Shown piece by piece: positions 1 through 5,791 of a stretch of 8,198 nt of DNA (positions are counted from its first letter, which is position 1; each line of letters begins with the position of its first letter). The notes under the pieces are model-generated. The model saw only the letters and a list, made by a program, of their open reading frames with translations, ran no database searches and was not told the DNA's origin. The position numbers and the translations under genes were made by a program. Source of the stretch: Thermus kawarayensis JCM 12314 (GTDB lineage: Bacteria; Deinococcota; Deinococci; Deinococcales; Thermaceae); NCBI GenBank assembly GCA_001311545.1, contig BBBL01000057.1, positions 1 to 8,198 on the forward strand, given 5' to 3'.

Positions 1-205
1 GGGTCAGCCCCGTGAAGCCGTTCTGCGGGGTGAGGGTGAGGGTGGTGGTGCCGCTAGACCCCTGCTGCACCGTGAGGGTGGTGGGGGAGAGGGAGAGGGT
101 GAAGGAGGGGTTAGAGCCGCCACCGCCGGTGTTGCCCGTCTGTCCGCTGCAGGCCGCGAGGAGGAGGGCGAGGCCCGCCACAAACCAGAGCCGCTTGCCG
201 CTCAT
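1..205 (-). CDS. Lipoprotein with Thr/Ser-rich beta-type domain (3' part off the edge)
   Basis: The 68 codons visible on the minus strand start at the ATG at 205-203. An AAGGAGG ribosome binding site (complement of about 212-218) lies six bases upstream, which fixes the start. Residues 1-20 form a lipoprotein signal peptide: a short Lys/Arg N-region, a hydrophobic stretch, and a lipobox LAAC with the lipidated Cys at residue 19. A Gly/Asn/Ser linker follows, then a Thr/Ser/Leu-rich segment (SLSPTTLTVQQG, then TTTLTLTPQNGFTG). That segment resembles the start of the Ig-like or bacterial-surface beta domains that often follow such linkers in Thermus lipoproteins. The protein is probably anchored in a membrane facing the periplasm. 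The function cannot be told from 68 residues. It is transcribed away from the hut operon and has no visible link to it. Confidence 0.8.
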   Translation of the reverse strand, partial: MSGKRLWFVAGLALLLAACSGQTGNTGGGGSNPSFTLSLSPTTLTVQQGSSGTTTLTLTPQNGFTGLT

Positions 206-225
206 GCGCCGCCTCCTTTCCGGGA

Positions 226-259
226 CCCCTGGGATCCTTATCCCCATCCTCCCCAGGGG
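226..259. repeat. Inverted repeat upstream of the lipoprotein gene
   Basis: CCCCTGGG at 226-233 is perfectly matched by CCCAGGGG at 252-259, with an 18-nt spacer. It lies 21-54 nt upstream of the lipoprotein start, between that gene's ribosome binding site and an AT-richer patch (262-277) that may hold its promoter. It could be a protein-binding site or a leader hairpin of the minus-strand transcript. No T-tract follows either arm, so it does not look like an intrinsic terminator. The repeat is seen directly; its role is unknown. Confidence 0.45.
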
Positions 260-386
260 GGCTTACAAAAATCTTAACGGGGGAGGTGGGGGAGTTTCCT
301 CGGCTTCCCCTCTGGCTATGCGAGGGGAGTTATTGAAGAACTACCCCCGATCCCAGCCTGCGCGAGCTTGACGTTGACCCAAGTGG
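260..386. other. Gene-poor intergenic stretch
   Basis: Between the inverted repeat and the hicA-like remnant I see no convincing coding sequence on either strand and no RNA gene. The AT-rich patch at about 262-277 is the best place for a promoter of the leftward lipoprotein gene, but I could not identify a convincing -35/-10 pair. Open frames crossing this stretch have no family resemblance that I recognise. Confidence 0.4.
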
Positions 387-563
387 ATTGCGCTTGGAGA
401 CCGATACCTGAGAGGGCTTCCTTTTGGCAAAGACAAGCGTCTTCGCGCGGGTTGGCTCCCCTGGCCTCCCGGCGGCAGAGACGATGACCCTGCGAAGGCC
501 GTCCAGCCCTTTCCTAAGGAACTTCACGTGGCTCCCTTTCTGGGAGTGGACGGTAAGTATGGC
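387..563 (-). pseudogene. Possible decayed HicA-type toxin fragment
   Basis: Read on the minus strand from 560 downward, the sequence encodes TVHSQKGSHVKF and, after a short Leu/Arg/Lys/Gly stretch, RRVIVSAAGR. The GSH-x-x-F motif preceded by Gln-Lys, then a basic Gly-rich turn and a Val-Ile-Val strand, is the core of HicA (YcfA-like) mRNA interferases; the His of GSH is their catalytic residue. The usual GTL...IL(R/K)QAG C-terminus is not recognisable in frame, and there is no N-terminal helix or start codon. The open frame simply runs out of the left end of the IS element at about 564. No HicB antitoxin is visible. I read it as a toxin gene cut by the IS and decayed. It rests on one short motif and could be chance. 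Confidence 0.35.
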
Positions 564-588
564 TGAAGTGCTGCCCCAAATTTGGACC
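564..588 (+). repeat. Putative left terminal inverted repeat of the IS remnant
   Basis: The stretch begins TGAAGTGCTGCCCC and continues AAATTTGGACC. IS150-group elements characteristically start with TG and carry a C-rich run, an AT-rich run and TTGGAC or TGGACC within the first 25-30 bases. It lies 45 nt before the orfA start, a normal distance for IS3-family ends. The matching right end is missing, so the repeat cannot be confirmed by pairing. Confidence 0.45.
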
Positions 589-633
589 ACCCCAAGAGAG
601 AGACCGAGGGGTGTAGCCTGAAGGGGTAGCGAG

Positions 634-928
634 ATGCGCAGGTGGTCAGCGAAGGAAAAGGTAAAAATTGTGTTGGAGGTCTTGTCGGGTCAAAGGACCG
701 TGGCCGAAGCCTGCCGAGCTCACGAGGTCGCAGAGTCCGTACTCTACAGGTGGCAACGGGAATTCTTGGATAACGCCCATGCCGCCTTCTCCCATAGCTG
801 CGCAGAACAAGAGGCCCGCGTCGGCGAACTGGAACGCTTGGTCGGCCAGATGGCCCTGGAGCTGGAGGTCCTAAAAAAAAGCCTCGGGACTCTACCGGCA
901 AAGGAAAGGCGGGAGCTGGTGAGGGCCC
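634..928 (+). pseudogene. IS3-family transposase OrfA-like part
   Basis: The ATG at 634 opens a frame beginning MRRWSAKEKVKIVLEVLSG. Residues about 5-45 form the HTH DNA-binding domain typical of IS3 OrfA (TVAEACRAHEV then VLYRWQREFL). Residues about 60-85 form a leucine-zipper-like coiled coil (ARVGELERLVGQMALELEVLKK). After about codon 97 the frame stays open to 1242, but the product turns into Pro/Gly-rich nonsense, while the homologous reading continues in the next frame (YPLRLLCRALGV from 929). One extra C in the CCC at 926-928 would explain the break. An A8 tract at 873-880, in frame as CTA AAA AAA AGC, is a potential slippery site, but a -1 shift there does not lead into the orfB frame seen here. 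Confidence 0.7.
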
Positions 929-1480
929 TACCCCCTCCGCCTGCTGTGCCGGGCCCTTGGGGTGCCCCGGAGCACCCTCTACTACCGGCCCCAGGACCCC
1001 CCTCCCGAGGAGGCGGTCTTCCGAGGCCGCTTGCGGGAGCTGGCGGGGGCCTGGCCCCGGTACGGCTACCGGCGCCTCACCGCCCTCTTGCGGGGGGAGG
1101 GCTTCGGGGTGGGGGAGAAGCGGGTGCGCTCCCTGATGCGGAGGGAAGGCCTGCTCCTTACCCGGAAGCCCCTCAAGCCCAGGACCACTCTCCCGCAAGA
1201 GCTTCTCCCGGAGGGGGTGCCCAACCTTCTGCTGGGGCTTGAGGTGACCGGCTTCCACCAGGTGTGGGTGGCGGACCTGAGCTACGTGGTCCTGGGGGAG
1301 GGTGTGGCCTATCTGGCGGTGGTGATGGACCTCCACACCCGCAAGATCCTGGGGGTGGCCCTGGGGCCGAGGCTGTTCCAGGGGCTTGCTCTCGCGGTGC
1401 TGGAGATGGCCCTTAGGGAGGGATGCCCCGAGGTGCACCATTCGGACCGGGGGGTGCAGAGGCAAGCCCCAAGGACTTGA
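929..1480 (+). pseudogene. IS3-family transposase OrfB-like part (rve integrase core, truncated)
   Basis: In frame with the stop at 1478-1480 the sequence reads CRALGVPRSTLYYRP, the characteristic OrfB N-terminus. An HTH_21-like region follows (WPRYGYRRLTALLRGEGF, VGEKRVRSLMRREGL), then the rve core. The core holds the first catalytic Asp in VWVADLSY (codon 1274-1276), AVVMDLHTRKILG, and the second catalytic Asp in HHSDRG (codon 1445-1447). Immediately after HSDRGVQ the expected continuation toward the DNA and Glu-containing segments is replaced by RQAPRT and a stop. About a third of the domain is gone, with the third residue of the DDE triad. It has no start of its own; it is the continuation of orfA after an apparent frameshift. 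Non-functional. Confidence 0.75.
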
Positions 1481-1511
1481 CAGGCGGGGGTGGCCTGTGG
1501 TGTTGTATATA
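1477..1511 (+). promoter_or_regulatory. Weak promoter candidate for the hut operon
   Basis: A perfect -35-like TTGACA lies at 1477-1482 and a -10-like TATATA at 1506-1511, inside the HutC palindrome. The spacing of 23 bp is much longer than the usual 16-18, so the pair may not be a real promoter. A start near 1518 would leave a leader of only about 8 nt before the hutC ATG, which fits the leaderless style common in Thermus. A promoter overlapping the operator is expected from repression logic, but the hexamers are not settled. Confidence 0.3.
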
Positions 1512-1515
1512 CAAC
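1502..1515. promoter_or_regulatory. HutC operator palindrome
   Basis: GTTGTATATACAAC is a perfect 14-bp palindrome centred between 1508 and 1509 and ends 10 nt before the hutC ATG. It contains TGTATATACA, the core of the HutC site described for Pseudomonas and enteric hut operons (consensus close to CTTGTATRTACAAG). It sits immediately upstream of a gene encoding a HutC-type repressor in a hut cluster. The placement implies autorepression and control of the whole downstream operon, with urocanate as the expected inducer. No second copy was found in the window. Confidence 0.85.
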
Positions 1516-1525
1516 TAAACGGATC

Positions 1526-2233
1526 ATGGCGCACAAGTACGTGGAGGTCAAGGAGGCATTGCTTAGGGAGATCAGAGCGGGCAAGCTCAACGGCGAACTC
1601 CCTTCGGAAGAGGCCCTCGCCTGGCGCTTCTCCGTTAGCCGCATGACCGCCCGTAGGGCTTTGGAGGAGCTGGCCGCGGAAGGCTGGTTGGAGCGGGGCA
1701 GGGGCCGCCGTAGCCGCCTCGCGGAGTTGCGTTTTGGACAGGGGTTTTTCCGTGTCCGCCCTTTCTACCGTTTTGCAGAGAGCGTGGGGGCCCGACCCTC
1801 CACCCGCCTCCTGGCGGCTGGGCCGGCCAAGCCTCCGGCCACTGTACAGGAACGACTGGGCACCTCGGACACCATCCGCATCGAGCGGCTCCGCTTCCTT
1901 AACGATGACCCCGTGATACTGGAGGTCCGCTACCTGCGGACGGACCTTTGCAGTAGCATCCTCGAGCACGATCTCGAGGCGGAGTCCATCCACGAGATTC
2001 TCGTTCGTAACCTTAACCTGCCCCTTACCCAAGTCTGGCAGCGCCTCGAGGCCACCTCCCTCAGGGGCCGGGTGGCCCGGCTTCTGGGCGTTCCCAACCG
2101 AACCCCCGGCTTTCGGCTGGAACGGGTGACCTTCACCTTCGACACACCCGTTACCTGGGTTGAGTACCGGATGAGGGGGGACCGGTACTACTTTGAGGAT
2201 GTCTTTTCCCCCCAAAGGGAGGTGCAGGAATGA
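1526..2233 (+). CDS. hutC: HutC, GntR-family histidine-utilisation repressor
   Basis: A 235-residue protein with the two-domain layout of the HutC subfamily. Residues about 5-65 are a GntR winged helix (GELPSEEALAWRFSVSRMT, then RRALEELAAEGWL and a basic RGRGRR wing). Residues about 85-230 are a UTRA effector domain, with IRIERLRFLNDDPVILEVRY in the middle and TFDTPVTWVEYRMRGDRYYF at the end. In characterised HutC proteins this domain binds urocanate, which releases the operator. The frame stays open upstream to an ATG at 1490, but that start would put the operator inside the gene, and neither ATG has a Shine-Dalgarno sequence. I choose 1526 because the family N-terminus begins there and near-leaderless translation is common in Thermus. 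The stop overlaps the livK start (ATGA), so it is translationally coupled. The reading frame is intact. Confidence 0.9.
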   Translation: MAHKYVEVKEALLREIRAGKLNGELPSEEALAWRFSVSRMTARRALEELAAEGWLERGRGRRSRLAELRFGQGFFRVRPFYRFAESVGARPSTRLLAAGPAKPPATVQERLGTSDTIRIERLRFLNDDPVILEVRYLRTDLCSSILEHDLEAESIHEILVRNLNLPLTQVWQRLEATSLRGRVARLLGVPNRTPGFRLERVTFTFDTPVTWVEYRMRGDRYYFEDVFSPQREVQE

Positions 2234-3351
2234 GGCGAGTTGGGTTCGTGCTGTTCTGGCTTTTGGGCGCGGCGTTGGCCCAGGGGATCAAGGTGGGGGT
2301 GCTCGCGCCCCTCTCGGGTCCGGCGGCGGCGGACGGGAAGAGTGTCCTCTCGGGGATTCAGATTGCCGCCGAGGAAATCAACGCCTCCGGGGGCCTTCTC
2401 GGGCGCAAGATCGAGTTGGTGGTCTACGACGATCAGGCCGACCCCCGCCTGGCGGTGAACTTTGTTCGGCGGCTGATCGAGCTGGACAAGGTGGCCTTTA
2501 TTATCGGCGGGTCCTACAGCGGAGCGAGTCTGGCCGCGAGCCCGGTGGCCAACGAGGCCCAGGTGCCCTTCATCGCGGCTTACGCGGTGCATCCTGACAT
2601 CACCAACGGGAAACCTTACGCCTTTCGCATGGGCCTGCTCGGGCCCGTTCAGGGACGTGTGGGGGCGTTTCTGGCCCATCGCCTGGGGGCCAAGCGGGTG
2701 GCCGTCCTGAGCATCCAGAACGACTTCGGCCGCTCCCTGGAGCAGGGGTTTAGGGACCAGGCGGCCAAGCTGGGCCTCGAGGTGGTCTTCAGCGAGGTGT
2801 ACCCCCCTGGGAACCAGAACTTCTCCCCTCTTCTTGCCCGACTCAAGGCCAGCGGTGCCCAGGCCCTCTATGCCAGCGGTTACTACGCCGAGGCCGCCAA
2901 CCTGGTGCGCCAGGCCAGGTCCCTCGGGCTGGACATCCCGATCATCGGGCAGGAGGGCTACGACTCGCCCAAGTTCATCGAGCTGGCAGGCCCGGCAGCT
3001 GAAGGGGTGTACATCACCACCACCCTGGACCGGGACAACCAGAGCCCCGAGGTCCGGGGCTTTCTTCGCAAGTACCAGGAGCGGACAGGTCTCCCCGCGG
3101 ATATGGTAGGGGCCTCTGGGTACGCGGCTTTGAAGGTGATGGCCCAGGCGGTACAGCGAGCCGGAGGCTTGGACGGGCCGGCCCTCCGTCGCGGGCTCCT
3201 GGGGCTTATCAACCTTGAGACCACCGTGGGCAAGATCTTCTTCTTCACCAGCCAGGGCGACCCCGTCAAGTCGGCCACCGTTCAGGTGGTCAAAAACGGT
3301 CAGTTCCGCCGCTTCCTCAACGTAACCGACCTGACCCTCCTGAAACCCTAA
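2230..3351 (+). CDS. livK: Branched-chain-amino-acid-type periplasmic binding protein (LivK-like)
   Basis: A 373-residue type I periplasmic binding protein of the HAAT (LivK) family, intact. Residues 1-17 are a Sec signal peptide ending ALA, with cleavage before Gln18. The mature N-terminus IKVGVLAPLSGPAAADGK and the following GIQIAAEEINASGGLLGRK are the standard first strand and helix of the family. The second lobe starts at about KRVAVLSIQNDFGRS. It should capture the substrate in the periplasm and deliver it to LivHM. AAAGGGAGGTG lies just upstream of the ATG, which overlaps the hutC stop by 4 nt. Position in a hut operon suggests histidine or urocanate rather than Leu/Ile/Val. By eye alignment Glu242 (GQEG) matches the amino-group-binding Glu of E. 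coli LivK, while Val120 replaces the conserved Thr. Family is sure; substrate is inferred. Confidence 0.92.
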   Translation: MRRVGFVLFWLLGAALAQGIKVGVLAPLSGPAAADGKSVLSGIQIAAEEINASGGLLGRKIELVVYDDQADPRLAVNFVRRLIELDKVAFIIGGSYSGASLAASPVANEAQVPFIAAYAVHPDITNGKPYAFRMGLLGPVQGRVGAFLAHRLGAKRVAVLSIQNDFGRSLEQGFRDQAAKLGLEVVFSEVYPPGNQNFSPLLARLKASGAQALYASGYYAEAANLVRQARSLGLDIPIIGQEGYDSPKFIELAGPAAEGVYITTTLDRDNQSPEVRGFLRKYQERTGLPADMVGASGYAALKVMAQAVQRAGGLDGPALRRGLLGLINLETTVGKIFFFTSQGDPVKSATVQVVKNGQFRRFLNVTDLTLLKP

Positions 3352-3360
3352 GGGGGAACC

Positions 3361-4222
3361 TTGGACCTTTTCACGCTGACGGCTCTCTTGGGCGATGGGC
3401 TGGCGGTGGGCTCCATCTATGCGCTAACGGCCCTGGGACTCACGCTGGTCTACGGCCTTCTCCGGGTGCTCCACGTGGCCCATGCGGGGGTTTACGCGGT
3501 AGGGGCGTACGCTGGGTGGTGGGCCTTCCAAAAGACGGGGAGCTTCGGGCTGGCCCTGGGCACGGGCGCTGTGACGGCAGCCTTCCTCGGCCTCTTTCTG
3601 GAGACGTGGTTCTACCGGCCCCTCTTGTCCCGCCCCCCCCACGTGGCCTCATCGGCTCCATAGGTCTTTTCCTGGCCGTGGGTGATCTCCTGCGCATCCT
3701 CTTCGGACCCTACCAGCAAAGCCTTCCCGCCCTAGCCCCCACCCCCGTGGTAGGCATGCTCACCACACCCCAGCTGGTCGTGGTGGGGGCAACGGCGGTC
3801 CTCCTGCTCGGGGTCTACTTCCTCGTGGAGCAGACCCGCTTGGGCCTGGGCTGGCGGGCTATGGCTCAGGACGCCCCGACTGCGGCCGCCTTGGGCGTGG
3901 ACCTTCCCCTGATGAGCCGCTTGGCCTTTTTGGCCGCCTCGCTCCTGGCGGGCTTGGCAGGGGTGCTGGTGGGCGCCTACTACAACCAGGTCTACCCCAC
4001 CATGGGGGCCGTGCTGGCCTACAAGGGCCTGGCCATTGTGGTCCTGGGTGGGCTGGGGAACCTCTGGGGCACGGTGCTGCCGCCCTTCTCCTGGGTCTTT
4101 TGGAGTCACTGGCGGTGGCCTATCTGGGCCACCGCTTTCCGCCGGAGGGCGTGGCCTTCGTAGCCCTGATCCTGGTGCTCCTCTTTCGGCCCCAAGGGCT
4201 CTTCAGCCGGTCACGGCGATAA
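3361..4222 (+). CDS. livH: LivH-like ABC permease (two apparent frameshifts)
   Basis: Hydrophobic permease of the HAAT family, one of two membrane subunits that form the channel. The start is the TTG at 3361, the first possible start after the livK stop in the same frame, preceded by AAGGGGG. The N-terminus reads GLAVGSIYALTALGLTLVYG, typical of LivH. The frame breaks at the C8 run 3633-3640; one more C continues into RGLIGSIGLFLAVGDLLRI. It runs on through GWRAMAQDAPTAAALGVD and AYKGLAIVVLGGLGNLWGT (the permease EAA-like region), then breaks again at about 4083-4087. One more base there gives LLLGLLESLAVAYLGHRF and a C-terminus RPQGLFSRSRR with stop at 4220-4222. The restored length is about 287 residues, normal for LivH. 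No in-frame nonsense codon occurs apart from the shifts. Family call is firm; whether the gene is really broken in the organism is doubtful. Confidence 0.85.
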
Positions 4223-4235
4223 GGGAGGTGCGGGC

Positions 4236-5047
4236 ATGTACGTGGCGACCATCCTCCAGCTCCTGCTGATCTATGCCCTCCTTACCCTTTCCCTTAACCT
4301 GGTGGTCGGGCTCGCCGGTCAGGTCAACCTGGGGCACGCGGCCTTCTTCGGGATCGGGGCCTATGTGGGGGGTACCCTGCTGAAGGCGGGGGCCCCCTTC
4401 CTCTTAGCCCTTGCGGCCGGCGCGGTGGCCGCCACGGCCCTGGGCTTGGTGCTGGGAGCGGTCAGCCTCCGTCTGCGGGGGGACTACTTGGCCATCGCCA
4501 CCATCGCCTTCAACTTCGCCGTGGTGGCGGCCTTCCTCTATACCCCTTACTTCGGTGGAGCCTACGGCTTAAGCGGCATCCCGCGAGGCCTGGCGCCAAG
4601 CACCTACGTGCTGGCCCTTCTGGCCACCTTCGGTCTCGCCGTCTTCATTCACGAACGGGTCCGAAACTCGGAGAGCGGCTACGCCCTCGTGGCCTTGCGC
4701 GACTCGGAAGTGGCAGCCGAAGCGCTTGGCCTTAGCGTGGCCCGGTTCAAGCTGGTGGCGTTTGCCTTGTCCACCGCCCTGGCCGGGGTGGCCGGTGTGT
4801 TCTATGCGGCCTACATTGGCACCCTCCGACCCGAAGACTTTGGGTTTCCGCTTTCCGTAACGCTGATGGCCATGCTGGTGGTGGGCGGAATGGGCGGTCT
4901 CTGGGGACCCATTCTCGGCGCTTCCTCCTCGGGGGCTTTGCGCAAGCCTTCGCCTTCGTTCACGACTACCAGGCCGTCCTTTACGGCCTCCTCCTAGCCT
5001 TGGTCATGCGCTACCGCCCCCAGGGGATCTTGGGGAGGGTCTCGTGA
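4236..5047 (+). CDS. livM: LivM-like ABC permease (one apparent frameshift)
   Basis: Second membrane subunit of the HAAT transporter. AAGGGAGGTG lies a few bases before the ATG at 4236, 13 nt after the livH stop. The N-terminal part reads LNLVVGLAGQVNLGHAAFFG and GAYVGGTLL, the conserved LivM opening. The family loop GDYLAIATIAFN comes next, then ALRDSEVAAEALGLSVARFK (the cytoplasmic loop that docks on the ATPases) and MLVVGGMGGLWGPILGA. The frame breaks at about 4917-4924. One added base continues FLLGGFAQAFAFVHDYQAVL and ends RYRPQGILGRVS with the stop at 5045-5047, the usual RPQG(I/L) ending. The restored protein has about 270 residues with roughly eight membrane segments. The stop overlaps the livG GTG start (GTGA). 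Confidence 0.87.
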
Positions 5048-5791
5048 CCGTGCTCGAAGGACGTGGCCTGACCCGGAGGTTCGGGGGGCTCGTCGCGGTA
5101 CACCGGGTGGACATCCAGGTCCGCCAAGGGGAGGTCTTGGGCCTTTTCGGCCCGAACGGCGCAGGTAAGACCACTCTCTTCAACCTTCTGGCGGGGGCCA
5201 TCCCCCCTCGGAAGGCCAGGTCTACCTGGAGGGGCGTGAGGTCACCCACCTGCCCGCTTACCGGCGCGCTCAGCTAGGCCTCGCCAGGACCTTCCAGATC
5301 GTCCAGCCTTTCCGCTCCCTGACCGCCTTGGAGAATGTCCTGGTGGCCTTGGCCAGGGACAGCTTCCGCAGGCTCCTGCCCCTCGGCAGCTGGCGACCCG
5401 GGAGCGGCAGGCCAAGGCCCTGGCCCTGCTCGATCAGGTGGGGATCGCAGACTTCGCCCATAGGAACGTATCCCAGGTGCCGCTAGGGGTTTTGAAGCGG
5501 CTGGAGGTGGCCCGGGCCCTGGCCCTGGAACCCAAGGTTCTGCTCTTGGACGAGCCGCTGGCGGGCCTTACCTTCAAGGAAGCGGAGGAGGTGCTGGGGG
5601 TGGTAACCGCCTTAAGAGGGCGCATCGCCGTGATCTTGGTGGAACACCATGTCCACCTGGCCCTGCCGGTCTGCGACCGGGCCCTGGTGCTGGACCGGGG
5701 TACGGTCATCGCCCAGGGTGGGCCCGATGCCGTGCGCTCGGATCCCCGTGTGATCCAGGTGTATTTAGGGGAAGAGGATGCTCCAGCTTGA
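5044..5791 (+). CDS. livG: LivG-like ABC transporter ATPase (two apparent frameshifts)
   Basis: ATP-binding subunit of the HAAT transporter, on the inner face of the membrane. The GTG at 5044 overlaps the livM stop; the product begins MTVLEGRGLTRRFGGLVAV. Walker A is GPNGAGKTT (about residues 38-46). The frame breaks in the C6 run 5202-5207; adding one C leads to SEGQVYLEGREVTHLPAYRR and the Q-loop LARTFQIVQPF. A second break at about 5376-5386 is followed by ATRERQAKALALLDQVGI. The signature region reads VPLGVLKRLEVARALALEP, where the common LPYGQQRRLEIARAL has Gln-Gln replaced by Val-Leu. Walker B is VLLLDEP, the D-loop AGL, and the switch His is in VEHHVHLAL. The restored length is about 249 residues, normal for LivG. 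The last 14 nt overlap livF. Confidence 0.87.

Larger units (their letters stand above)
564..1459 (+). mobile_element. IS3-family (IS150-like) insertion sequence remnant, 3' truncated
   Basis: The element has an IS150-like left end (TG followed by CTGCCCCAAATTTGGACC at about 571-588), an orfA-like HTH/coiled-coil frame and an orfB-like integrase-core frame. Similarity ends at about codon 1457-1459, just after the HSDRGVQ motif. The last third of the integrase domain, the catalytic Glu and the right inverted repeat are absent, and the next 45 bp lead straight to the hutC operator. No copy of the left inverted repeat in reverse complement was seen downstream, and no target-site duplication can be assigned. 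The element is therefore incapable of moving itself. Family assignment is from recognisable motifs; the exact left boundary is uncertain by a few bases. Confidence 0.75.

Noticed and set aside
12..371. A 119-codon plus-strand open frame at the left edge
   Set aside because: It is antisense to the lipoprotein, which has a proper signal peptide, lipobox and ribosome binding site; the plus-strand product is low-complexity and unlike any family I know.
1957..1981. Two CTCGAG hexamers close together in hutC
   Set aside because: They fall within ordinary Leu-Glu codons in the middle of the UTRA coding region and are common in GC-rich genes; no sign of a regulatory role.
524..2215. A 563-codon open frame on the minus strand across the IS and hutC
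   Set aside because: It is antisense to recognisable transposase and HutC coding sequence and is Pro/Gly/His/Arg-rich with no family features. Long antisense frames are expected in very GC-rich DNA.
1226..2233. A second gene between the IS and hutC, or a longer hutC beginning in the IS
   Set aside because: The orfB frame stops at 1480, and the only frame leading into hutC has no family-like residues before the ATG at 1526.
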